Origin: Acidulodesulfobacterium sp021802425
GTDB lineage: Bacteria > SZUA-79 > Acidulodesulfobacterales > Acidulodesulfobacteraceae
Reading direction: 5' to 3'
Length of the DNA: 64,000 nucleotides
Assembly (NCBI GenBank): GCA_021802425.1
Contig: JAJZXJ010000006.1
Span: 30,311-94,310, forward strand
The translations under genes were made by a program, and so were the position numbers. Below, in pieces: positions 27,074 through 35,766 of the stretch; within the stretch, counting starts at the first letter, position 1; every line of letters begins with the position of its first letter. The notes under the pieces are model-generated. The model was given only the letters and a program-made list of their open reading frames with translations, did no database searches and was not told the origin of the DNA.

Positions 27074-27861
27074 AAGCGCGGGGAAGTTTTCTGCTTCTTT
27101 GGATTAGGGTTGGCAGGGTTGGCCTCTTTGCTCTTAGCGGAAAAATTTAAAGTTATGACTTCCTTTTCTTTGCCCAATTTTCCCAGACTCTTTCCGTTAT
27201 AATTCAGGCGGATTCCGCCCGCGTTTCCTATTTTAATCCTCATGTCCTTTTTTGCCTTCCATGTTTCGACATCTCCCGGATATAACATATAAGTTTTTTG
27301 CCCTTTATCATCTATCCTGACGGCAACCCATGTTTTTTTTGTCACGATTCCTTTTAATATAACGGCGTATTCTGAAATACTTTTTTTTCTTTTCTTTAGA
27401 TGCCTGCCGGGCGCTATTTCCGGGGACAAACGAAATGAAGTAACGGCTAAACCCTGATGTTTAAACTTAAAAAATTCAAAAACCTTCAGGGACGCAAAAG
27501 ACAAAATTATAATAACTATAGCTGCAGCTATAGTTATTATAATTCTTTTTTTAAATTTGTACGATATTTGCTTTTCTTCCCTAAACCTCATACCTAGGAT
27601 ATCTTCGACATTTTTATCCTTAAAACCTTCTTTAAGCTGCGGCTCCAATAGGCTGAAAGCGTATTCCTCGTCGGCGCCTACCGTTTTGCCTATTAATTTA
27701 ATATACCCCTTTAATATTTGCGGCGAAGAAAATAAAGAAAAATCATTTTTCTCGATAGTTTCGATATACTGGGGTCTTATTTTTGTTATTTCGGAAATTT
27801 TGCCGTAAGTCAACCCGCTTTCTTCCCTTTTTAATTTAAAATATTCCCCTATCGTTTCCAT
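27070..27861 (-). CDS. RodZ-like helix-turn-helix membrane protein
   Basis: 263 residues: an HTH_25 domain (about 1-75, GEYFKLKREESGLTYGKISEITKIRPQYIETIE), a basic linker, one membrane helix (about 107-130), and a periplasmic DUF4115-type beta domain (TKKTWVAVRIDDKGQKTYMLYPGDVETWKAKKDMRIKIGNAGG). This is the RodZ layout; RodZ links MreB to the wall machinery. The membrane helix is encoded by a 40-bp perfect palindrome. It follows a PilF-like TPR lipoprotein gene, a pairing seen in many proteobacteria. Confidence 0.85.
   Translation of the reverse strand: METIGEYFKLKREESGLTYGKISEITKIRPQYIETIEKNDFSLFSSPQILKGYIKLIGKTVGADEEYAFSLLEPQLKEGFKDKNVEDILGMRFREEKQISYKFKKRIIITIAAAIVIIILSFASLKVFEFFKFKHQGLAVTSFRLSPEIAPGRHLKKRKKSISEYAVILKGIVTKKTWVAVRIDDKGQKTYMLYPGDVETWKAKKDMRIKIGNAGGIRLNYNGKSLGKLGKEKEVITLNFSAKSKEANPANPNPKKQKTSPRF
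27505..27544. repeat. Perfect 40-bp palindrome inside the RodZ-like gene
   Basis: The two 20-base arms are exact reverse complements with no spacer, centred on GCTGCAGC (27521-27528); the left arm begins AATTATAATAAC and the right arm ends GTTATTATAATT. It codes for the IIITIAAAIVIIIL part of the membrane helix, so hydrophobic codon pairs allow the symmetry. Confidence 0.9.
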
Positions 27862-27880
27862 AAGTTTGTAATATTTTTAA

Positions 27881-28660
27881 TTATTTAATTTTTTTTAAAT
27901 AATCAAACGATTTTATTCCAATCTCGCTGCTCCCGTATTGTTTGTAAATAGAATTAAAAATTACTTTTGCTTTATTATATTTTTTAAGTTTAAAATATAT
28001 TACGCCTTCTTTATATTTTGCGGGAATAAAAAATGCATCTATGCTTAAAACCTTCTGGAAATTAAATAAACCGCGATTTAATCTCCCTTTGATAAAATAA
28101 AATTCTCCAAGATAATAATAAGTTAGAAAATAGTTTTTATTCAATGACTCTGAAATCAATAGCAATTTTTTTGCCTTTTCTAATTTATTTTCCTTAATGT
28201 AAATTCTTGCAAGCTGGGTATAGCTATTATAAGGCCGGTTATAAAACGGGTTTTTCAATGCCATTTTTAGGTTGATTTTAGCCATTTTATAGTTATGTTT
28301 TTTTATGTAAATAAGCGCTAAGTTATAATACGCATCGGAAAATTTTTTATCTGAATCAATCGCCCTTTTCAAGTTTATTATAGCTTTACCCTCCCTATGC
28401 GTCATCATATAAACCATTCCGATAGCATTGTAATTTTTTGCCGAATACGGATTTAATTTCTTTGCTCTGATAAATTCCTGCATCGCCTTTACATAGTTTT
28501 CATTTTGATAATACCCGACACCGAGCTTATAATAAAGGTTTGATTTAAGTTTATTCGTCTCGGAAACCTGGGACAGCCCGCAGCCGTATAATACGGCGGA
28601 TAAACCTGTTATTAAAAGGATTATATAAATTAATTTTAAACGATTATTTAATCTAAACAT
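27881..28660 (-). CDS. TPR-repeat lipoprotein, PilF/PilW-like
   Basis: 259 residues. A type II signal peptide (about 1-26) ends in the lipobox LYGCG, then about six TPR repeats to the end (YYKLGVGYYQNENYVKAMQEFIRAKKLNP is the first). Similar TPR lipoproteins act as pilotins for PilQ secretins. Here pilQ is less than 3 kb away and the next gene is RodZ-like, matching the pilF-rodZ order of other bacteria. The pilotin role is inferred. Confidence 0.8.
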   Translation of the reverse strand: MFRLNNRLKLIYIILLITGLSAVLYGCGLSQVSETNKLKSNLYYKLGVGYYQNENYVKAMQEFIRAKKLNPYSAKNYNAIGMVYMMTHREGKAIINLKRAIDSDKKFSDAYYNLALIYIKKHNYKMAKINLKMALKNPFYNRPYNSYTQLARIYIKENKLEKAKKLLLISESLNKNYFLTYYYLGEFYFIKGRLNRGLFNFQKVLSIDAFFIPAKYKEGVIYFKLKKYNKAKVIFNSIYKQYGSSEIGIKSFDYLKKIK

Positions 28661-28693
28661 AATAAAAGAATAATATCATTAATCAAATTAAAT

Positions 28694-29605
28694 TTAAAGT
28701 GAAAGCTCTCCGAAATATGTCATATCCCTAAACTTCTTAAACCTGTCCTTAATCTCGTCCATTTTTATTGCCAATAGCCTGTCCACCGAAAAATCCTCGA
28801 CGGCAAAAGAAGCCATAATGTTTCCGAAAACAAGAGCCTTTTTTAAATTTTCGAACGACATATCGCCGGTATTATCTATATACCCCAAAAAACCCCCCGC
28901 AAATGAATCGCCCGCTCCGGTCGGGTCTTTAATGTCTTCTAAAGGGTAAGCGGGAACAATAAAGAAATGGTCGTCTAAAAACATTGTGGCTCCGTAAGCC
29001 CCCCTTTTTAAGATTAATATTTTTGCCCCAAAATTATGTATGGCTTTAGCGGCTAAAAATATGGACGACTCGCCCGTCAAAAGCCTTGCTTCCGACTCGT
29101 TTATAATAAAAATATCGGATTTTTCGATTACTTTGATAAGTTTTTCTCTTTTTCTTTCAATCCAAAAATTCATAGTATCGAGAGCAATCAATTTTGGCGA
29201 ATTCATTTGGCTTAAAACATCAAACTGAATATCAGGGTCTATGTTGGCAAGAAAGAGTGTGTCATTTTTAAAGCTATGAGGCACCACCGGCTTAAAAGAA
29301 GAAAAAACCCCGAGGTCCGTTTCTAATGTTTCCGGGTCTGACAGGTCGTATCCGTATCTCCCTTCCCAGTGAAAAGTCGTCCCTTTTTCCGTCTTCAAAC
29401 CGGTAATATCGATTGACTTGTCCTTAAAAATATCTAAATATGTTTGATTAAAATCGTCGCCTATTACCCCTATTATTTTCACATCGGTGAGAAACGAGGA
29501 CGACAGGGAAAAAAACGAGGCCGAACCGCCGAGAATATTATTCATCTTCTTAAACGGCGTTTCGACATTATCTAAAGCTACAGAACCGACAACAGTTACA
29601 GCCAT
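28694..29605 (-). CDS. PfkB-family sugar/nucleoside kinase
   Basis: 303 residues, ribokinase fold. Signature 1 GGSASFFSLSSSFL is near residue 26 and signature 2 DPTGAGDSFAGGFLGY, with the catalytic aspartate, near 238. A conserved FLANIDPDIQFDVL segment lies between them. It follows the MTA/purine phosphorylase gene, so a nucleoside or methylthioribose-related substrate is likely but not shown. Confidence 0.88.
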   Translation of the reverse strand: MAVTVVGSVALDNVETPFKKMNNILGGSASFFSLSSSFLTDVKIIGVIGDDFNQTYLDIFKDKSIDITGLKTEKGTTFHWEGRYGYDLSDPETLETDLGVFSSFKPVVPHSFKNDTLFLANIDPDIQFDVLSQMNSPKLIALDTMNFWIERKREKLIKVIEKSDIFIINESEARLLTGESSIFLAAKAIHNFGAKILILKRGAYGATMFLDDHFFIVPAYPLEDIKDPTGAGDSFAGGFLGYIDNTGDMSFENLKKALVFGNIMASFAVEDFSVDRLLAIKMDEIKDRFKKFRDMTYFGELSL

Positions 29606-29638
29606 TTGCCACTCCCTAAATTAATATAAATTTTTATT

Positions 29639-29666
29639 CCTTAATCCCGTGTTAGAAAGATTAAGG
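29639..29666. repeat. TIR-like hairpin related to the MITE family
   Basis: CCTTAATCCCGTGTTAGAAA is followed directly by GATTAAGG. The first 20 bases match the terminal repeat of the 32281-32492 element, apart from changes around the CTGCA position. The ends form an 8-bp stem (CCTTAATC/GATTAAGG). It is probably a decayed or internally deleted copy between mtnP and the PfkB gene. Confidence 0.45.
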
Positions 29667-29676
29667 ACATTAAATA

Positions 29677-30555
29677 TCACTTCCCATACAAATTAAAAAT
29701 AGCAAGCCTTTCCAATGTCCTTTTCGGAACATCGTTTTTTGCGGTAACTACCGCCTGTTTAAGGGACGACCCGCAAACGCAGTCCCTTTCTTCAAAGTTC
29801 ATTATCTTAACCGCTTCTTTAATTATATTTTTAGCCTTTTGGGCATTTTCGTTAAGAATCTTGAGTATCATATCGGCGCTGACATTGTCTTCCTCCTCGT
29901 GCCAGCAATCGTAATCCGTTGACATAGCAATCGTGGCATAACAAAGTTCGGCTTCTTTGGCGAGTTTAGCCTCCGTCGCATTTGTCATCCCTATGACATC
30001 GAAATTGCTGCTTTTATAGAAAAAAGATTCCGCTTTTGTGGAAAATTGCGGACCTTCGATGCAAAAATATGTCCCTTTATCATGGTAAGGCATCCCCAAA
30101 GATTTACACGAATTTATCACAACTTTTCTTAAGTGCGGACAAACGGGTTCGGCCATCGAAACATGCGCCACCAAGCCATCTCCGAAAAAGGTATTCTTTC
30201 TGTTCTTTGTGAAATCGAAAAATTGGTCGATAATAACCATATCGCCTGGCTTAATACCTCTCTTAAGGCTTCCGACCGCGCTAACGGATATAATTTTTTT
30301 AACCCCCGCCGCCTTAAGCGCATAAATATTCGCGGCATAATTTATCTCCGAAGGCAAAATTCTGTGTCCTTTTCCATGCCTTGGGATAAAGACAAGCTCT
30401 TTCCCGTCTATTTCTCCGAAAACCAATTTATCCGAAGGACTGCCAAACGGCGTGTCAAAAGACTCCTCCTTTATATTTTTTAACCCGTCCATATGGTATA
30501 ATCCGCTGCCGCCGATTATTCCCAATACATCTCTACTTTTATTCATTATTTCCAT
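29677..30555 (-). CDS. mtnP: S-methyl-5'-thioadenosine phosphorylase / purine nucleoside phosphorylase
   Basis: About 292 residues. GIIGGSGLYHMDGL and FIPRHGKGHRILPSEINYAANIYALKAAGV are the phosphate-binding and signature motifs of the MTAP/PNP class, and IGMTNATEAKLAKEAELCYATIAMSTDYDCWHEEED is the MTAP-type C-terminal motif. The ATG at 30555 is preferred because GGGGAG lies about 9 bases upstream; a further ATG nine codons upstream would place that site inside the gene. It is probably cotranscribed with the kinase downstream. Confidence 0.93.
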   Translation of the reverse strand: MEIMNKSRDVLGIIGGSGLYHMDGLKNIKEESFDTPFGSPSDKLVFGEIDGKELVFIPRHGKGHRILPSEINYAANIYALKAAGVKKIISVSAVGSLKRGIKPGDMVIIDQFFDFTKNRKNTFFGDGLVAHVSMAEPVCPHLRKVVINSCKSLGMPYHDKGTYFCIEGPQFSTKAESFFYKSSNFDVIGMTNATEAKLAKEAELCYATIAMSTDYDCWHEEEDNVSADMILKILNENAQKAKNIIKEAVKIMNFEERDCVCGSSLKQAVVTAKNDVPKRTLERLAIFNLYGK

Positions 30556-30595
30556 TCCCCCGCCCTCCCCGATGGGGGGCATTATTGTGGCTTTA

Positions 30596-31237
30596 TTATA
30601 AAATTTTTTTGTTTTTCATATAGCAGACTAACCGTTCCTTTGTATTGTTATCGCCTTCTCTCACCATTATAACTTTCTTTTTTTCGATTCTTATTATCGT
30701 AGATGCGCCCCCTGTAAGTTCTCCGCCGTCTATCAGCACAATTTTTTCTTCAAATCCCTTAGAAACCATTTTTATACTTTCGAAATCCGTTAAACTATCT
30801 TCTCCCGAAATATTCGCGCTTGTCGCGGTTATCGGAAAGTCTATTTTGTTAAACAGCATTTCGGGAAAAGGGTGCGGCGAAATCCTCGCCCCGACAAATT
30901 CCGAATCAGAAGTAAACAAATATTTGCCGCTTATTTTAGACTTAAAAAGTATAGTTAAAGGTCCCGGCCAAAATTTTGAAATAATATCCTCTTCCTGCCT
31001 GCCGACATAAGCTATATTAATCAACATATTTAAATCTTTAACTAATACGGGAAGCGGTTTTGTAAAATCCCTTCCTTTAATATCGTAAATCATTTTTACC
31101 GCAGCGTTGTCAAGAGCATTAGCCCCTATTGCGTATGATGTTTCGGTCGGATAAATCAAAATGCCGGATGAACTTAAGTGTTTCCCGATATCTATATAAT
31201 CATTTTCGGTTAAACTGTTCTGGCTATATATTTTCAT
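30596..31237 (-). CDS. tsaC: L-threonylcarbamoyladenylate synthase (TsaC/Sua5/YrdC)
   Basis: Makes threonylcarbamoyl-AMP for t6A in ANN-decoding tRNAs. 213 residues, YrdC domain only. Visible motifs: IYPTETSYAIGANALDNAAVKMIYDIKGRDFTKPLPVLV, FWPGPLTILFKS and ITATSANISGEDSLTDF. It starts upstream of mtnP on the same strand. Confidence 0.95.
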   Translation of the reverse strand: MKIYSQNSLTENDYIDIGKHLSSSGILIYPTETSYAIGANALDNAAVKMIYDIKGRDFTKPLPVLVKDLNMLINIAYVGRQEEDIISKFWPGPLTILFKSKISGKYLFTSDSEFVGARISPHPFPEMLFNKIDFPITATSANISGEDSLTDFESIKMVSKGFEEKIVLIDGGELTGGASTIIRIEKKKVIMVREGDNNTKERLVCYMKNKKIL

Positions 31238-31251
31238 TTAATATTCTTCTC

Positions 31252-31701
31252 TTATTTAGCGTTATTATCTTGATGGGATGAGACTATCAAATAAACCCCC
31301 GAAAGAGTAATGAATATTCCTGCCCATCTTAATAGCGGTATGGATTCATGAAGGGTAATCGCTGCAAGTATTACGGTTAAAATAACCCCGATGCTCACAA
31401 ACGGATATGCCGCCGATAAGTCGATTTTCGATAACACGCCGATCCAGAAAAACATCGATATTAGATATAAAACAATACCCGTAATTACAAATTTATTCGT
31501 AAAAATAATGAGCAAAATTTTGATAATTTTCAAAAATAAGCTTAATAAGTTTAACGGTATATTCGAACCCGCTGCGGTTAAACGGATATTTTCCTTTAAA
31601 CCGTTCATTCCGTATTTCATGGAAAGCTGCGCAAAAACTCCCGTAAAAATAGAAATTGCCAGATTAACATATATGGAAGGTTTTAATTTAATTTTTGCCA
31701 T
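31252..31701 (-). CDS. Small DMT-superfamily (EamA/SMR-like) transporter
   Basis: 149 residues with four predicted helices, the last two in the pattern DLSAAYPFVSIGVILTVILAAITLHESIPLLRWAGIFITLSGVYLIV typical of EamA/ArnE-like half-size carriers. Such proteins usually dimerise; the substrate is unknown. It lies between purE and tsaC. Confidence 0.8.
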   Translation of the reverse strand: MAKIKLKPSIYVNLAISIFTGVFAQLSMKYGMNGLKENIRLTAAGSNIPLNLLSLFLKIIKILLIIFTNKFVITGIVLYLISMFFWIGVLSKIDLSAAYPFVSIGVILTVILAAITLHESIPLLRWAGIFITLSGVYLIVSSHQDNNAK

Positions 31702-31735
31702 AAATTTTCTCCCCGCCGTCTCACAAGATAAAAAC

Positions 31736-32245
31736 TTAGAGCGGGCGCGGGCGGGCCGACTTTGAATTTAGTTCGTTATCCGCAAGGGTGACGGATTCTT
31801 CCATTTCTTTTCTGTATTTTTTAAGTTTTTCGGTTAAGCCCGCATTATTAACGGCAAGAATGGAGACTGCTAAAAGGGCGGCATTTGTTGCCCCGCTTTT
31901 ACCGATGGCGGTAGTTGCCACAGGAATGCCCGAAGGCATTTGGACAATGGACAGCAAACTATCGAGACCGTTCAGGGCGGAAGAATTAAGAGGAACACCG
32001 ATAACCGGGATTACGGTTAAAGCGGCTACGACTCCGGGGAGATGGGCGCTCATCCCTGCAGCCGCTATGATTACCTTGGCGCCGTTTTTTTCGGCAGATT
32101 CTATCAGCCCGATAGTTCTTTTAAGCGACCTGTGCGCGGATGAAATATGAATTTCAAAGGAGGCATCAAACTTTTTTAATACTTGAACTGCCCCCTCCAT
32201 CTCGGTTAAATCGCTTTTAGACCCTACGATAATTAAAACTTCCAT
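31736..32245 (-). CDS. purE: N5-carboxyaminoimidazole ribonucleotide mutase
   Basis: Class I PurE of purine synthesis, 169 residues. GSKSDLTEMEGAVQVLKKF binds phosphate, SAHRSLKRT contains the catalytic histidine, and AAAGMSAHLPGVVAALTVIPVIGVPL and MPSGIPVATTAIGKSGATNAALLAV complete the site. No purK is seen here. It is separated by 547 bp from the divergent purH. Confidence 0.96.
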   Translation of the reverse strand: MEVLIIVGSKSDLTEMEGAVQVLKKFDASFEIHISSAHRSLKRTIGLIESAEKNGAKVIIAAAGMSAHLPGVVAALTVIPVIGVPLNSSALNGLDSLLSIVQMPSGIPVATTAIGKSGATNAALLAVSILAVNNAGLTEKLKKYRKEMEESVTLADNELNSKSARPRPL

Positions 32246-32264
32246 GTCGTCTCCATTTTTATTA

Positions 32265-32508
32265 TTTATTAATTCTAATTCCCTAATCCTGCAATAGAAA
32301 TTTATTTTCTGGATTATCGCTTCGCTCTCGACCTTTGGTCTCGTGAAGTTTCAAAGAAACTTTCCCGCTTTCGCGGGAATGACACCCTTTGGGTTAAAAC
32401 CTCAATCCCCGAATAGTCATTCCTGCGTAGGCAGGAATCCAGAATTTACATATAAAAGAAACATCTAAATATTTTCTAATGCAGGATTAAGGTTTATTAA
32501 TTCTAATT
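32265..32508. repeat. MITE-like element with 16-bp target duplication
   Basis: TTTATTAATTCTAATT is present at 32265-32280 and again, unchanged, at 32493-32508. The 212-bp insert (32281-32492) has terminal inverted repeats CCCTAATCCTGCAATAGAAA and, read from the other end, CCTTAATCCTGCATTAGAAA (17 of 20 identical). Inside are the TTCTGGATT and CCCGCTTTCGCGGGAATGAC cores shared with the 12486-12667 element. No coding capacity. It lies between purE and the small lipoprotein gene. Confidence 0.85.
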
Positions 32509-32542
32509 ATCGGCTATTGCGCAATTATCAAGCAGTAAGCTT

Positions 32543-32704
32543 TTATTTTTTTGTTACCGGCGATTGAACGCCATAGCCCTGCTTTGCGGCAAGATAGCCC
32601 GTGGTTCCCGCAAGACCGCCGACAAGCAGAAGCGCGCACCCTGTTAGAAAATTCATAGTAAAAAAAATTAAAAATAATAAAACCCAAAATTTCAATCTTT
32701 TCAT
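32543..32704 (-). CDS. Small lipoprotein, 53 residues
   Basis: The minus strand reads from an ATG at 32704 to a TAA at 32543-32545. A type II signal peptide (KRLKFWVLLFLIFFTMNF) ends in the lipobox LTGC with the lipidated cysteine at residue 23. A glycine-rich LLVGGLAGTTGYLAAKQG segment and a short polar tail follow. Basic N-terminus, hydrophobic core, lipobox and clean termination argue for a real gene. No function can be assigned. It is divergent from purH. Confidence 0.7.
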   Translation of the reverse strand: MKRLKFWVLLFLIFFTMNFLTGCALLLVGGLAGTTGYLAAKQGYGVQSPVTKK

Positions 32705-32759
32705 TTGAAATAAATATTTAAAATTAGTAAAATTAATAAAATTTTTTTATATTCTACTA

Positions 32760-32792
32760 TATAATATTTTAAAATCAAAGGAAAATTTACTT
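32760..32792 (+). promoter_or_regulatory. purH promoter -10 and ribosome site
   Basis: TATAAT at 32760-32765, then AAAGGAAAA about 8 bases before the purH ATG. A convincing -35 at normal spacing is not seen. Confidence 0.4.
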
Positions 32793-34400
32793 ATGCTCAA
32801 AAAAAGATATGCGCTTATATCCGTTTATGATAAAACAGGTGTCGTGGAACTTGCAACCCACCTCGAAATAGACGGTTATACCGTTATTGCGACAGGAAAT
32901 ACCTATAATGTATTAAAATCTGCGGGGATAACGGATTTAAAAAGAATAGACGAGGTAACAAATTTTCCCGAGATAATGGATGGAAGAGTGAAAACATTGC
33001 ATCCCGCTATTTTTGGAGGAATTCTGTCAATCAGGGACAACGAAAACCATATAGAAGATATGAAAAAAAATAATATAAGCCCCATCGATTTCGTTGTCGT
33101 AAACCTGTATCCGTTTAAAGAAATGAAAGATAAAGATATAACATTCGAAGAAAAGCTTGAGTTTATCGATATAGGCGGCGTCTCTTTAATAAGGGCGGCG
33201 GCAAAGAACTTCAGGCATGTTTCGGTAGCGACAAGCCCTGCTTACTACCCCGATATAATAGAATTTCTTAAAAACAAACAGGAAATACCGCAAGAAATCA
33301 AAAAGGTGTTTGCATATGAGGCTTTTAAACTTACGGCAGAGTATGACAGTGAAATTTTCAATTTTTTGGGTTCAAAAAAAGAAAAAAAGGATGTAGTTTT
33401 TAAAGGGGAGTTGAATCTGAATCTTAAAAAATTATCGCCTTTAAGATACGGTGAAAATCCCCACCAAAAAGCCGCGTTTTACGAGGCGGAGTTTGAAGAA
33501 GACTTTAAGGGAATTGCAGCAAACGAACAAAAGAGGGACGATTACCCCGCTTTCAAAAAGATCTCGGGAAAAGATATTTCATATAATAACCTGTTAGATA
33601 TAGATTCAACCTTCAATATAATAAGAGATTTTTATGCAGCGGACGATTGGTTCTCCGTAATCGTGAAACATACCAACCCTTGCGGAGCCGCGTTAAGTAA
33701 AACATCTTTAAAAGATGCATTCCTTAAGGCAAGAAAGACCGACGAGATTTCATCTTACGGAGGGATAATAGGTTTTAATAAGAAGGTGGATAAAGAAACC
33801 GCCCTCGAAATCAAGCCGTTTTTTGTTGAAATTATTTTAGCCCCGGGTTATAGCGGGGATGCCCTGGAAATTTTAAAAACCAAGAAAAACACGATAATCG
33901 TCGAGTATTTTGCCGATTATATTCTTAAAAGAGATAAATTTTCTTTACGGAGCGCTTCGGGCGGGGTTCTTGTTCAGGAAAAAGACGATGCGCCGGAAAA
34001 TACGCTTTCTTTTAAAACGGTTACGGATAAAAAGGCGGATGATTATTTATTAAACGACCTGATTTTTGCATGGAAGATTGCAAAGCATGTCAAATCCAAT
34101 GCCATAGTTTATGCGAAAGATTGCGCTACCGTAGGAATCGGAGCAGGACAGATGTCGAGAATAGACAGCGCTAAATTTGCTTATCAAAAAATGAATGATT
34201 CTTACGGGGATGTCAGGGGTTTCGTTATGGCTTCGGACGGATTTTTTCCGTTTAAGGATTCCGTGGAATATGCGGGTAAGATAGGAGTTATCGGGATAAT
34301 AGAACCGGGGGGGTCAATCAGAGATGACGAGGTTATCGGCGAGGCGGATAAATTAAATATCCCGATGATATTTACAAACATAAGGCATTTTAAACACTGA
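32793..34400 (+). CDS. purH: Bifunctional AICAR transformylase/IMP cyclohydrolase
   Basis: Last two steps of IMP synthesis, 535 residues. The N-terminal MGS-like cyclohydrolase domain shows YALISVYDKTGVVELA, VTNFPEIMDGRVKTLHPAIFGGIL and VVNLYPF. The C-terminal transformylase domain shows LRYGENPHQKAAFYE, VKHTNPCGAA, IGAGQMSRIDSAKFA and MASDGFFPFKDSVEYA. Full length; 64 bp before purD. Confidence 0.97.
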   Translation: MLKKRYALISVYDKTGVVELATHLEIDGYTVIATGNTYNVLKSAGITDLKRIDEVTNFPEIMDGRVKTLHPAIFGGILSIRDNENHIEDMKKNNISPIDFVVVNLYPFKEMKDKDITFEEKLEFIDIGGVSLIRAAAKNFRHVSVATSPAYYPDIIEFLKNKQEIPQEIKKVFAYEAFKLTAEYDSEIFNFLGSKKEKKDVVFKGELNLNLKKLSPLRYGENPHQKAAFYEAEFEEDFKGIAANEQKRDDYPAFKKISGKDISYNNLLDIDSTFNIIRDFYAADDWFSVIVKHTNPCGAALSKTSLKDAFLKARKTDEISSYGGIIGFNKKVDKETALEIKPFFVEIILAPGYSGDALEILKTKKNTIIVEYFADYILKRDKFSLRSASGGVLVQEKDDAPENTLSFKTVTDKKADDYLLNDLIFAWKIAKHVKSNAIVYAKDCATVGIGAGQMSRIDSAKFAYQKMNDSYGDVRGFVMASDGFFPFKDSVEYAGKIGVIGIIEPGGSIRDDEVIGEADKLNIPMIFTNIRHFKH

Positions 34401-34464
34401 TTTTATCCCTGGAATTGCGATAGAAATTTTAAATTTTAGTTAAAGGAAAGGCAAAAATATATCT

Positions 34465-35742
34465 ATGAAAATTCTTATTATAGGTTCGGGCGGAAGGGAA
34501 AGCGCCATAATTCATGCCGTTAGAAATTCAAGGATTGATACCGAAGTGTATTGCGCCCCCGGCAACGGCGGCACCTTAGATAATGCCGAAAATATAATGC
34601 TAAAGCAGGATGACATAAGCGGCCTTGTTAATTTTGCAAAAAATAACAAAATAGATTTAACGATAGTAGGTCCTGAAATACCCCTGTCTCTGGGGATAGT
34701 CGATGAATTTACGGCAAACGGCCTGAAGATATTCGGCCCGAATAAAAAAGCATCCCTTTTGGAATCCTCTAAGGAATACGCCAAAGATTTCCTTAAAAGA
34801 AATTCCATAAAAACAGCGGATTACCGGTCATTTACGGATTTTACCGGCGCATCAAACTTTGTCCTGAAAAAACCTCATCCTTTAGTTATTAAGGCGAGCG
34901 GGCTTGCCGCCGGAAAAGGGGTTTTTATTTCCAACAGCGTTGAGGATTCCAAAATTATCTTAGATTCTATCTTTAATAAAAATATTTTCGGGGAAAGCGG
35001 GGAAACGGTCATTGTCGAAGATTACTTAGACGGCTTCGAGCTTTCGTATATGGTAATTACCGACGGTATTTCTTATAAGCCTCTCATCACCAGCATGGAC
35101 TATAAAAAGATATTAGACGGGGATAATGGCGAAAATACCGGAGGAATGGGGGCCGTTTCTCCTAATCCATTCGTTTCGAAAGATTTGGAGGATAAAATTA
35201 ATAAAACCATAATAGAACCTGCTTTGGAAGGGCTTAAGAAGGAAGGCGTGGATTATAAGGGCATATTATATGCAGGGGTTATGATAAAAGGCGGCGATGT
35301 TTATGTTCTCGAATTTAATGTCAGGTTTGGAGACCCCGAGACCCAGGCAATACTCATAAGGCTTAAATCTGATATAATAGATATGTTTCTAAGCGTGATA
35401 AATGAAAATTTAAAAGACTATACGCTTGAGTTTGACGACAATAAATCTATTTGTCTTGTTTTATCGTCACTGGGCTATCCGAAATATTATAAAACCGGTT
35501 ACGAGATTTCATTCGGCAATCTGCCTAATCTATGCAGGGATAACGGCGCGGATTGTTACATTTTTCATGCCGGAACAAAAAAAATAAACGGAAAATATTA
35601 CACAGACGGCGGCAGGGTCTTGAATGTTTGCGTTAAAGGCAAAACGCAAGGTATCGTGGACAAGGCTTACGAAATTGCAAAAAATATAAAATTTGAAAAT
35701 AAATATTATCGAAACGATATCGGAAAATCGCTTTTTAAATAA
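34465..35742 (+). CDS. purD: Phosphoribosylamine-glycine ligase (GAR synthetase)
   Basis: ATP-grasp enzyme of purine synthesis, 425 residues. MKILIIGSGGRESAIIHAVRNS at the N-terminus, VGPEIPLSLGIVDEF, KASGLAAGKGVFI, GGMGAVSPNPF and EFNVRFGDPETQAILIRL are all characteristic. It is second in purH-purD. Confidence 0.97.
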   Translation: MKILIIGSGGRESAIIHAVRNSRIDTEVYCAPGNGGTLDNAENIMLKQDDISGLVNFAKNNKIDLTIVGPEIPLSLGIVDEFTANGLKIFGPNKKASLLESSKEYAKDFLKRNSIKTADYRSFTDFTGASNFVLKKPHPLVIKASGLAAGKGVFISNSVEDSKIILDSIFNKNIFGESGETVIVEDYLDGFELSYMVITDGISYKPLITSMDYKKILDGDNGENTGGMGAVSPNPFVSKDLEDKINKTIIEPALEGLKKEGVDYKGILYAGVMIKGGDVYVLEFNVRFGDPETQAILIRLKSDIIDMFLSVINENLKDYTLEFDDNKSICLVLSSLGYPKYYKTGYEISFGNLPNLCRDNGADCYIFHAGTKKINGKYYTDGGRVLNVCVKGKTQGIVDKAYEIAKNIKFENKYYRNDIGKSLFK

Positions 35743-35766
35743 AATATTACATTACATTATGACATT

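Noticed and set aside
34405..34427. Full MITE copy between purH and purD
   Set aside because: Only a partial match to the terminus, without a partner repeat or target duplication; kept as a weak trace in the findings.
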